Shown here one piece after another: positions 9,909 through 16,950 of a stretch of DNA of 64,000 nucleotides. Made by a program: the position numbers and the translations under genes. Location: NCBI GenBank assembly GCA_965230045.1, contig OZ245940.1:3410001-3474000 (forward strand), given 5' to 3'. How positions within the stretch are numbered: the first letter of the stretch is position 1; the number at the start of each line of letters is the position of its first letter. Origin of the DNA: G963662905 sp965230045. Lineage in GTDB: Bacteria > Bacteroidota > Bacteroidia > Bacteroidales > WRLA01. A model generated the notes under the pieces. That model saw only the letters and a program-made list of their open reading frames with translations. It had not been told where the DNA came from and did no database searches.

Positions 9909-10570
9909 AAATAGTAGCTTAAATAAAATACAATTTTTTTAATTATTAATCTTAAATATAGAGTTATTTTGACTATCAGCCTTCTATTTCTTTTACGATA
10001 TTGGATATCTTGCTGCAAATCCTTCCAATACTCTTTGCTTCTATCAATTTTGCTAATAACTTTGGCGGGGTTGCCACCTATTAAAGAGTTCGGAGGAAAA
10101 GACTTTGTAACTACAGCTCCAGCTGCGATTATTGAATTTTCTCCTATTGTAACACCAGGTAAGATAATTACATTCATTGTAATCCAAACATTATCATTAA
10201 TGTGTATTGATTTAGCTCTTACAATATTAAAATTATCAGTCTCATGCCAACTTGTAATTAGCTTTACATCTGGCCCAATAGTTATATGATTTCCAAAATA
10301 AATTGGTGCATAATCTAAAATATATGTATTAGTAAACCAAACTCTCCCCCCATAAAGTTTCCCAAAAGCACACTTAAAGCCAAAATCAAAATGAATTGAT
10401 TCCATATGTTTAAACTTACGTTTCAGCCTTTCTTTCTTAGCTTCAGCAATATCTGAGAAAGGCCAAGGCAAATTATAGTATCTATTCATTTTATTGGCCA
10501 AACTTCCAAACTCATTATTTAAGTTGGGCAGTTCAATAATCTTCCATTTGTATTCATCGATTTCCTTCAT
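9905..10570 (-). CDS. Hexapeptide-repeat acyltransferase (NodL/maltose acetyltransferase-like)
   Basis: Left-handed beta-helix acyltransferase of about 221 aa. The C-terminal half has the standard hexapeptide pattern (IHINDNVWITMNVIILPGV, then IGENSIIAAGAVVTKSFP and GGNPAKVI). An acceptor-side histidine is likely in ITSWHETDN. The ATG at 10570 is preferred over a TTG at 10588; it overlaps the upstream acyltransferase by 17 bases. By family it O- or N-acetylates a sugar with acetyl-CoA. Next to a sugar aminotransferase, N-acetylation of an amino sugar is plausible but unproven. Confidence 0.82.
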   Translation of the reverse strand: MKEIDEYKWKIIELPNLNNEFGSLANKMNRYYNLPWPFSDIAEAKKERLKRKFKHMESIHFDFGFKCAFGKLYGGRVWFTNTYILDYAPIYFGNHITIGPDVKLITSWHETDNFNIVRAKSIHINDNVWITMNVIILPGVTIGENSIIAAGAVVTKSFPPNSLIGGNPAKVISKIDRSKEYWKDLQQDIQYRKRNRRLIVKITLYLRLIIKKIVFYLSYYL

Positions 10571-11114
10571 TCCTATACATACATTCAAACCTAATAATTT
10601 TTTTTTTATCCCTTTTTTTTATCTCGCGCGCGGGAATGCCTGCATATAATGTCCAAGTACACAGATCATTTTTGACTAATGATAAAGCTCCAACACATGC
10701 ACCTTCTTCAAAAGTAACATTTGGTAAAATTACTGAATTAGCACCAACAATTGAATGTCTTCCAATAATAATTTCACCTATTTCTACATTTCCTTTATAT
10801 TTTAGTGGCACCATTGGAGTCGCGATTCCTCCAACATAGTCATCACTCCCTGCTGAAACAACTACATTAGGGGCCAATGTACTAAACTCCTTCATCTTTA
10901 CATAAGACTGTTTGCCTCCAATAATTTTAACCCCGGAAGAAATATGCACATTATCTTCAAGTGTTAAAGCTGTAGAAATGTATGTAAAATCATCGATAAT
11001 TACATTATCCCCTATTTCAACAAACTCAGGATAACGAATTCGAACAGTTTTCCCAATAATGACATTCTTACCACAGGATTTTAAATCATTAATATCGAAA
11101 AAAATATTGCTCAT
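10554..11114 (-). CDS. Hexapeptide-repeat acyltransferase (second)
   Basis: Small left-handed beta-helix protein of 186 aa. Hexapeptide repeats run almost the whole length (VIIGKTVRIRYPEFVEIGDN, IIIGRHSIVGANSVILPNVT, CVGALSLVKNDLC), ending in the usual AGIPAREIKKRDKK tail. Its start shares a base with the stop of the cupin gene (TAATG-type overlap). By family it is a CoA-dependent acyltransferase; the other family member follows directly and the two may modify different positions or sugars of the same repeat unit. Confidence 0.8.
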   Translation of the reverse strand: MSNIFFDINDLKSCGKNVIIGKTVRIRYPEFVEIGDNVIIDDFTYISTALTLEDNVHISSGVKIIGGKQSYVKMKEFSTLAPNVVVSAGSDDYVGGIATPMVPLKYKGNVEIGEIIIGRHSIVGANSVILPNVTFEEGACVGALSLVKNDLCTWTLYAGIPAREIKKRDKKKIIRFECMYRNEGNR

Positions 11115-11512
11115 TAAAACTTAGTTTTATCTGTTTCAACATCTACAAATGGCCCATTTTTCGCTTCTATAATTTTGGTACCATCTTCCAGTATTTCATA
11201 CCCATGGCCTCCATAAGCAAATACCGCTAAATCACCTTCATTAAGAACAAAATCTTGTAAATAGTTATGCTCTTCATCGTATAAGAGCACCCTCATGGAG
11301 CCTTTTTTCACAAAAGTCATTTCTTGTGTACGCATGGCTGTTCTTTCAAAATCATTATGCACATGAGATTGTAATTTCCTTCCTTTATCATACCACCAAG
11401 AGCCAACCTGAACAAAAAGCTCATTAGGTGTGATAAAGTTTAGTCCTTCTGTCCAATCATTATCCCTATAGATTATTGCTAGAATTTGGTTATTGTGTTT
11501 TATTGTTTCCAT
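11114..11512 (-). CDS. Cupin-fold protein of sugar biosynthesis operon
   Basis: Protein of 132 aa with a single cupin barrel. A metal-site-like HVH at about residues 45-47 and a QEMTFVKKG strand stand where the first cupin motif is expected, and GDLAVFAYGGHGYEIL matches the second. The family that includes FdtA/QdtA keto-isomerases and WbuC-like proteins is similar in size, but the RGxHAHK signature of FdtA is absent, so I do not assign a reaction. Its place between an RmlC-like epimerase and two acyltransferases suggests a role in making or modifying the nucleotide sugar. Confidence 0.65.
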   Translation of the reverse strand: METIKHNNQILAIIYRDNDWTEGLNFITPNELFVQVGSWWYDKGRKLQSHVHNDFERTAMRTQEMTFVKKGSMRVLLYDEEHNYLQDFVLNEGDLAVFAYGGHGYEILEDGTKIIEAKNGPFVDVETDKTKF

Positions 11513-11514
11513 AA

Positions 11515-12048
11515 TTATTTATCTCTATTTGAAAGTACTGGATTTTTAATTGGCCAATTGATATTAATTTCAGGATCATCCCATTTAACAGAAAATTGTT
11601 GATCTGCATCAATATAATCTCCTTCATATGCAAGCTTATAGTGATAGACTGCTTGCTCACTTAAAACTAAAAATGCATTTCCGATCCCTGGAGGCAACAG
11701 AACAGATTTCTGCTTAACACTACTAATTTCAAAAACCTCGTGTTCCATATATGTCGGTGAATCTTTCCTGCAATCTACTGCTACCTGAAATATTCTACCA
11801 TACACCGCTGTTACAAGTTTCCATGATTTATGGTCTCCATGAATTCCTCTTAGTACATTTTTATGTGATTGACTAAATTTATCATGTTTAAAATCAATGT
11901 TTTCAGGAATATAGCCTTTAAAAATATCATTATAAAAGCTTGTAAATAAAGTTCCTCTTAAATCTTCAAATACTGATGGAGAAAAAGTGTAAACCCCATC
12001 AATTATTTGTGACTTTTCTATTTTAAAATTTTCTGCTACACTTCCCAT
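11515..12048 (-). CDS. RmlC-like dTDP/GDP-sugar 3,5-epimerase
   Basis: Protein of 177 aa of the dTDP-4-dehydrorhamnose 3,5-epimerase fold. Family landmarks are FEDLRGTLFTSFYND, FSQSHKNVLRGIHGD (catalytic-base His in LRGIHGD), AVDCRKDSPTY and LLPPGIGNAFLVLS. Because it directly follows gmd (2 bases), it may epimerise a GDP-4-keto-6-deoxy sugar, as RmlC-type enzymes do in some GDP-heptose pathways, rather than dTDP-rhamnose; no rmlA, rmlB or rmlD is present here. Substrate is therefore inferred only from context. Confidence 0.78.
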   Translation of the reverse strand: MGSVAENFKIEKSQIIDGVYTFSPSVFEDLRGTLFTSFYNDIFKGYIPENIDFKHDKFSQSHKNVLRGIHGDHKSWKLVTAVYGRIFQVAVDCRKDSPTYMEHEVFEISSVKQKSVLLPPGIGNAFLVLSEQAVYHYKLAYEGDYIDADQQFSVKWDDPEININWPIKNPVLSNRDK

Positions 12049-12050
12049 AT

Positions 12051-13091
12051 TTATACTATTTCTTTTCCACCATAATCATTATACTTCAGATCATACTGTA
12101 CCATACTCTCAACTAATTGTTCAAAGCTTATACTTGGTTTCCAACCCAATTTCTCCTTTGCTTTGCTTGGATCACCCCATAATAAATCTACTTCTGCTGG
12201 CCTAAAATATTTAGGATTTACTTCAACAACTACTTCCCCTGTCGCAATATCAATTCCTTTTTCGTTTACCCCTACTCCTTTCCACTTTATCTCTTTACCA
12301 ATAACTTTAAATGCCTGTTCCACGAAATATCTAACTGTATAAGTTTTTCCACTAGCAATGACAAAATCTTCTGCTTTGTCATGTTGTAACATTAACCACA
12401 TGGCTTCAACATAATCTTTGGCATGCCCCCAATCTCTTTTCGCATCCAAATTACCCAATACTAATTTTTTCTGTAATCCTTTATGGATATTAGCCACTGC
12501 CTTGGTAATTTTTTTGGTCACAAAAGTTTCTCCTCTTCGTGGTGACTCATGGTTAAAAAGAATACCATTACAGGCAAATAAATTATAGGATTCCCTGTAA
12601 TTCACTGTAACCCAATAGGCATACAGTTTTGCAGCTCCGTAAGGTGATTTGGGGTAGAAAGGAGTTTTTTCTGATTGAGGAGCAGTATGGGGTAGCCCAC
12701 CAAAAAGCTCTGAAGTTGATGCTTGATAATATTTACAATTGAGTCCGGTATCACGTATCGCATCTAAAAGCCGGATAGCTCCTAATGCATCAACCTCACC
12801 TGTATATTCAGGTACTTCAAATGAAACTGCTACATGTGATTGAGCCCCCAAATTGTAGATTTCATCAGGTTTAATTTTCAAAATTAATCGATGTAAATTA
12901 CTGGAATCAGCCAGATCACCATGATGAGTATTAAAGTTATTATGACTCCAAATTTCAGATCTTATCCTTTGTGTTGTAAAAACAGATGACCTGCGAATAA
13001 TACCATGAACTTCATATCCTTTTTCCAGTAGTAACTCCGTTAAATATGAGCCATCTTGTCCCGTAATGCCAGTTATAAATGCTTTCTTCAT
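12051..13091 (-). CDS. gmd: GDP-mannose 4,6-dehydratase
   Basis: Short-chain dehydrogenase/reductase of 346 aa, normal for Gmd. It shows the cofactor loop GITGQDGSYL (8-17), the Gmd-typical IIRRSS (31-36), YQASTSELFG (about 122-131) and the catalytic Y151/K155 pair in SPYGAAKLYAYW, followed by NHESPRRGETFVTKKI. It converts GDP-mannose to GDP-4-keto-6-deoxymannose, the precursor of GDP-fucose, GDP-rhamnose and GDP-perosamine. It is the first gene of the AT-rich distal block; the spacer upstream is filled by a tandem palindrome array. Confidence 0.95.
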   Translation of the reverse strand: MKKAFITGITGQDGSYLTELLLEKGYEVHGIIRRSSVFTTQRIRSEIWSHNNFNTHHGDLADSSNLHRLILKIKPDEIYNLGAQSHVAVSFEVPEYTGEVDALGAIRLLDAIRDTGLNCKYYQASTSELFGGLPHTAPQSEKTPFYPKSPYGAAKLYAYWVTVNYRESYNLFACNGILFNHESPRRGETFVTKKITKAVANIHKGLQKKLVLGNLDAKRDWGHAKDYVEAMWLMLQHDKAEDFVIASGKTYTVRYFVEQAFKVIGKEIKWKGVGVNEKGIDIATGEVVVEVNPKYFRPAEVDLLWGDPSKAKEKLGWKPSISFEQLVESMVQYDLKYNDYGGKEIV

Positions 13092-13158
13092 TTTATTTTT
13101 AGTGTCCTATTTATAGTACTTGCTTAATGCTTATCATCGATTACTTGTTTACCGGAAT

Positions 13159-13781
13159 GGAACGCGGATAACGCAGATATTACGGATTTGCACGGATTTT
13201 TATCTGTGGTCATCTGTTTGATCCGTGTCATCTGTGTTCTATTTCTTGGAACACGGATGACGCAGATTTTACGGATATTCACGGATTTTTATCTGTGGTC
13301 ATCTGTTTGATCCGTGTTATCTGTGTTCTATTCCTTGGAACACGGATAACGCAGATTTTACGGATTTACACGGTTTTTTATCTATGGTCATCTGTTTATC
13401 CGTGTCATCTGTGTTCTATTCCTTGGAACACGGATAACTCAGATTTTACGGATTTGCACGGATTTTTATCTGTGGTCATCTGTTTGATCCGTGTCATCTG
13501 TGTTCTATTCCTTGGAACACGGATGACGCAGATTTTACGGATTTGCACGGATTTTTATCTGTGGTCATCTGTTTGATCCGCGCTATCTGTGTTCTATTCC
13601 TTGGAACACGGATAACGCAGATTTTACGGATTTGCACTGATTTTTATCTGTGGTCATCTGTTTTATCCGTGTCATCTGTGTTCTATTCCTTGGAACACGG
13701 ATGACGCAGATTTTACGGATTTGCACGGATTTTTATCTGTGGTCATCTGTTTGATCCGTGTCATCTGCGTTCTATTCTTCA
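13159..13781. repeat. Tandem array of seven 89-bp palindromic P elements
   Basis: Seven head-to-tail units begin at 13159, 13248, 13337, 13425, 13514, 13603 and 13692; the period is 89 (once 88). Each unit starts near GGAACACGGATGACGCAGAT and ends near ATCCGTGTCATCTGTGTTCT, and these two ends are near reverse complements, so every unit can form a long imperfect hairpin. Units differ by a few substitutions only, implying recent amplification. The array fills the gmd-wecB spacer and its last unit supplies the wecB stop codon (13772-13774). An open frame running through it is an artefact of the repeat. Confidence 0.92.
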
Positions 13782-15007
13782 CTCCAGACAGTTCTCTTAA
13801 TATAATCAGTATAACTTAGAATAATCCGCACTACTTTATCACTAACGTTTGGCATGCTATAGTCTGCTACCGGGCGGAAGTGGGATGAGTCGTGATTCGT
13901 GATTCGTGAATCGTGATTCGTGGAGCGCGGTTCTGTATTTTGATATTGCAGTTGAACTATACCCTGCATAATTCGCTCAGGATTTAGGCCAACCATCATT
14001 ACGCTTGCTTCTTCCATTGCTTCGGGACGCTCGTGGGCATCCCTTATATTTAATGCCCTGAAATTCATTATCGAGGATTCCTCCGATATCGTTCCACTAT
14101 CTGATAATACCGCATAGGCGTTAAGCTGTAATGCGTTGTAGTCGGAAAAGCCGAGGGGTTTCATCCATTGGATGTTGGGATGAAGATGGAACGCAGATAC
14201 TTCGACTTCGCTCAGTACAGGTGACGCAGATTGAACGGATTCGCGCGGATTATTTATTTGTTCGAGTTTTTTACGGGTACGTGGGTGTGTAGTGACTATA
14301 ATGGGGTAGCCGTATTTTTCGGCGATTTGGTTTAAAGAATCCAATAAACCTTTAAAATTCTTCTCACTATTGATGTTCTCTTCACGATGCGCAGAAACAA
14401 CAAAGAATTTTCCTTTTTCGATTTTTAAACGCTCCAGCACATTTGAAGCCATAATCTGTGGCATATAATAATCCAGCACCTCTTTCATTGGGCTGCCTGT
14501 TTTGATGATACGGTCGGCAGGCAAGCCTTCCCTTAAAAGATATTCGCGGGCAATAGAGGAATAGGTCAGGTTTATATCCGAGATATGATCAACGATTTTA
14601 CGGTTTGTTTCTTCAGGCACGCGCTGGTCGAAGCAACGGTTCCCTGCTTCCATATGGAAGATGGGGATGTGGCGCTTCTTGGCGGGTATGGCACAAAGGC
14701 AAGAGTTTGTATCTCCCAATACCAGGAAGGCGTCGGGATTTTCTTTCTCCAAAATCGGTTCAATATTGATTAAGATCTGACCAACGGTCTCCGTAGCTGT
14801 TTTTCCGGCAGCATTAAGAAAATAGTCTGGCTTACGGATGCCGAGGTCTTCATAAAATATCTCGTTAAGTTCGTAGTCGTAGTTTTGGCCGGTGTGCACG
14901 GTGATGTGTTCGATGGCTTCGGATTCATCGAGTTTCGCCATAACGCGGGAGAGGCGGATGATCTCGGGGCGTGTACCGACTACGGTTATTACTTTGAGTT
15001 TTTTCAT
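13772..15007 (-). CDS. wecB: UDP-N-acetylglucosamine 2-epimerase family (CapG-like)
   Basis: Non-hydrolysing 2-epimerase of 411 aa. Family landmarks are VVGTRPEIIRLSRVM (9-23), HTGQNYDYELNEIFYEDLGI, SAHREENIN, THPRTRKKLE, and SDSGTISEESSIMNFRALNI with AHERPEAMEEASV. In an operon with CapE and CapF homologues the expected reaction is the CapG step giving UDP-N-acetyl-L-fucosamine. Two segments do not belong to the family: about 22 residues around SVQSASPVLSEVEVSAF, encoded by a repeat insertion at 14188-14255, and a polar TNHDSRITNHDSS run near the C-terminus encoded by a heptamer tract at 13892-13919. Both keep the frame, so the protein may still be active. Confidence 0.9.
   Translation of the reverse strand: MKKLKVITVVGTRPEIIRLSRVMAKLDESEAIEHITVHTGQNYDYELNEIFYEDLGIRKPDYFLNAAGKTATETVGQILINIEPILEKENPDAFLVLGDTNSCLCAIPAKKRHIPIFHMEAGNRCFDQRVPEETNRKIVDHISDINLTYSSIAREYLLREGLPADRIIKTGSPMKEVLDYYMPQIMASNVLERLKIEKGKFFVVSAHREENINSEKNFKGLLDSLNQIAEKYGYPIIVTTHPRTRKKLEQINNPRESVQSASPVLSEVEVSAFHLHPNIQWMKPLGFSDYNALQLNAYAVLSDSGTISEESSIMNFRALNIRDAHERPEAMEEASVMMVGLNPERIMQGIVQLQYQNTEPRSTNHDSRITNHDSSHFRPVADYSMPNVSDKVVRIILSYTDYIKRTVWSEE
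13892..13919. repeat. Heptamer tract GTGATTC x4 inside wecB
   Basis: Four tandem 7-bp units (the third is GTGAATC) lie in the coding sequence of wecB, about 35 codons before its end. They encode the polar TNHDSRITNHDS run, which family members lack. Because 7 is not a multiple of 3, gain or loss of one unit would shift the frame over the conserved last helix. Confidence 0.85.
14188..14255. repeat. P-element piece with nested C element, in frame in wecB
   Basis: Within wecB the sequence from GGAACGCAGA (14188) to the GCGCGGATTATTTAT region is the left arm of a P element. Between its GGAACGCAGA and TGACGCAGATT words a second repeat, ACTTCGACTTCGCTCAG plus a short tail, is inserted (14199-14221). 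All of it is translated in the wecB frame. Confidence 0.8.
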
Positions 15008-15017
15008 ATATGTTGAT

Positions 15018-15277
15018 AATGGAACGCTGATAACACAGATTAAACAGATTAACGCGGATTTATTTTTTTGGATAACCTTCAGTTATTGGGATAGTCACTG
15101 ATTTTCATCTGTGTTAATCTGTTGCATCTGTGTTATCTGTGTTCTATTTTTTTTGGAACGCTGATGACGCGGATTTGACAGATTTACACTGGTTTTTTTT
15201 GGATAACCTTCGGTTATTGGGATAGTCACTGCTTTTTATCTGTGATTATCTGTTGCATCTGTGTTATCTGTGTTCTA
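15018..15277. repeat. Two tandem P-type palindromes with an inner hairpin
   Basis: The wecB-capF spacer consists of two P-like units of about 130 bp (from 15018 and from about 15152). Outer arms match P (GGAACGCTGAT... and ...CATCTGTGTTATCTGTGTTC). Both carry an extra inner segment beginning GGATAACCTTCRGTTATTGG, itself a small hairpin, at the place where ordinary P units have their loop. The spacer has no other content. Confidence 0.85.
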
Positions 15278-15278
15278 A

Positions 15279-16451
15279 TTACACTTTTTCGAAATAGGTA
15301 TCTGTATCTTCAGGATTGAAGTTTTCATTAATCCAAAAGATTGTATAAAGCTCTTCCTCTCCTATATTCGTGATGTTATGGGTGTACCATATGGGCATAT
15401 CAACGAATGATGGTTGTGTGCCATCCAATTCAAATGTGAATACTTTATCGGTTCCAATTCTTCGCAATTCTATTCTTGCTTTGCCTTTAATCACTGCGAA
15501 GCGTTCTGCTTTGCGTGTATGGAAGTGATTACCTCGGGTGATGCCTGGAACGGTTGTACTGAAACTCACCTGTCCCCCACTGTTCAACTTCACGGTTTCT
15601 ACAAAGCTACCTCGTTCATCAGAATGCAATTTCAACTTATATGGGAAAAAGCTTTCGTGATCGATATAGCAAAGGAAAGTATTCCAGAGATTACGGTCAA
15701 AAGCAGTATCCAATGATGGAATCATGCCTTTTTCGAAGTAGTTTTCTTTGTAGGATTTTAATTTTTTGAGTAAGGAGGAAACTTTGATGGATGATGTATG
15801 CTCGATGGAACACAGATTACACGGATTAGACTGATTTTCACGGATTTGATCAGTGGTTATCTGTTGAATCTGTGTCATCTGTGTTCTTAAAATCTCATCT
15901 ATTATAATCGTTACTAACTCTCCCACATAGATTAACTTAACCTCTCCATCTACTTCAATTTTTGGCGTTTCGTTGTGCGTGAGTTGATGGCAGAAGGTTG
16001 CTACAACGGAATTGTAATAAGGATGTCCGAATGGGCCAAAAACATTTGGAATCACAAAGCCGGTAAATGAAGCATCATTTCGTACAGCCCACGCTTCAAA
16101 CATTTTTCTTCCTTCCTTTTTTGATTTGCCGTAGAGGTTATCGCGTTCTTCCTGTGTGCTGGAAGAAAAGAGGATATGGGGTCTTGAGTTTGTTGTTTCA
16201 CAGGCTTTGATGAGCTGTTTCACCAATCGGATATTTGTATCGTAAATCACTTGTGGGTCGCCATGACGGTTCATTGCTGCTAAGTGAACGATTGCATCGC
16301 AATTTGCTACAAAGTCGTTCAGTTTTGCTTCATCCTGAAAATACGCATCCTCAAAGGAAATCCTTTCAAACTTCTCGGGTTGTAGTCCGAGGGTGTTAAA
16401 GAGGTGTGTACCGACGAATCCTGCTTGACCTGTGATTCCTATTTTTATCAT
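15279..16451 (-). CDS. CapF-like UDP-2-acetamido-2,6-dideoxy-hexulose reductase/epimerase
   Basis: Two-domain enzyme of about 390 aa. The N-terminal Rossmann domain opens with KIGITGQAGFVGTHL, and SSSTQEERDNLYGKSKKEG contains the SDR Tyr and Lys. The C-terminal cupin has RGNHFHTRKAERFAVIKG and PIWYTHNITNIGEEELYTIF. In CapF the cupin epimerises and the SDR domain reduces the keto-sugar made by CapE, giving UDP-6-deoxy-L-talose derivatives. A frame extension to 16502 lies in repeat DNA, so the ATG at 16451 is chosen. Between the domains about 27 residues (near TQIQQITTDQIRENQSNPC) come from an in-frame P element at 15807-15888. Confidence 0.9.
   Translation of the reverse strand: MIKIGITGQAGFVGTHLFNTLGLQPEKFERISFEDAYFQDEAKLNDFVANCDAIVHLAAMNRHGDPQVIYDTNIRLVKQLIKACETTNSRPHILFSSSTQEERDNLYGKSKKEGRKMFEAWAVRNDASFTGFVIPNVFGPFGHPYYNSVVATFCHQLTHNETPKIEVDGEVKLIYVGELVTIIIDEILRTQMTQIQQITTDQIRENQSNPCNLCSIEHTSSIKVSSLLKKLKSYKENYFEKGMIPSLDTAFDRNLWNTFLCYIDHESFFPYKLKLHSDERGSFVETVKLNSGGQVSFSTTVPGITRGNHFHTRKAERFAVIKGKARIELRRIGTDKVFTFELDGTQPSFVDMPIWYTHNITNIGEEELYTIFWINENFNPEDTDTYFEKV
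15807..15888. repeat. Full-length P palindrome in frame inside capF
   Basis: From GGAACACAGATTACACGGAT (15807) to TCTGTGTCATCTGTGTTC the 82 bases match both arms of the intergenic P element. They are translated as part of CapF, in the linker before the IKVSSLLKKLKSYKENYF segment that aligns with normal family members. No stop codon is created. Confidence 0.88.
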
Positions 16452-16456
16452 TTTAA

Positions 16457-16950
16457 TAGAACGCAGATAACGCTGATTAACCAGATTTTCACTGATTTTC
16501 AAGTCACATGCTTTTATTGATTTGTGAATATTTTTCTTTTAACTTGGGGCTTTTTGCCAAAATTTAACAGAAGCCCTATTTCTTTATCGGTTGCCTTGAG
16601 ATAATTAATCAATTGTAGCTCATTCTCTTCACATAATGTTTCAGCAGCTTTTAACTCAAGAATGATTTTGTCTTCTACAATCAAGTCTGCAAAATATTCA
16701 CCAACTACTTTATCCTTATAATAAACTTTTATTGGTTTCTGCCTCTCAACGTTTAGTCCCTGATTTTCTAATTCAATTTTCAGAGCATTTTCATATACTT
16801 TTTCTAAAAAACCAAATCCTAACTTATTATAGACAGTATAAAAACACTTAATAATAAGGGACGTTAATTCTTCGTGTAGGTATTGCTCTTCCATTTTTAA
16901 TCGAATATAAATCAGTGGTCATCAGTTAAATCCGTGTCATCTGTGTTCTA
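16457..16950. mobile_element. P palindrome split at its apex by a GxxExxY gene
   Basis: The left P arm (16457-16502, beginning near AGAACGCAGATAACGCTGAT) is followed after 11 bases by the stop codon of the GxxExxY gene. On the other side the right P arm (16909-16950, ATCAGTGGTCATCAGTTAAA onward) begins 14 bases upstream of its start codon. Compared with the 89-bp units nearby, the gene takes the place of the hairpin loop and the arms are otherwise complete. The arms thus look like terminal inverted repeats of a 494-bp unit. Mobility is inferred from the layout only. Confidence 0.7.
16514..16894 (-). CDS. GxxExxY protein, PD-(D/E)XK nuclease-like
   Basis: Small protein of 126 aa of the GxxExxY family (PD-(D/E)XK nuclease-like; biological function unknown). 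The name-giving motif is G28-F-L-E31-K-V-Y34. A nuclease-type active site is preserved: D70 in YFADLIV and E80-x-K82 in ILELKA, with a Q at 93-94 in ELQLINYL. The protein looks complete. It lies at the apex of a P palindrome between capF and a cupin gene, in the same direction as the operon, and has no obvious part in sugar synthesis. A second paralogue in a repeat context is at 20351-20740. Confidence 0.88.
   Translation of the reverse strand: MEEQYLHEELTSLIIKCFYTVYNKLGFGFLEKVYENALKIELENQGLNVERQKPIKVYYKDKVVGEYFADLIVEDKIILELKAAETLCEENELQLINYLKATDKEIGLLLNFGKKPQVKRKIFTNQ

Noticed and set aside
13295..13576. Open frame of 93 codons in the P array
   Set aside because: The translation repeats with the 89-bp unit, and the same peptide words appear in every P copy; no protein family is matched.
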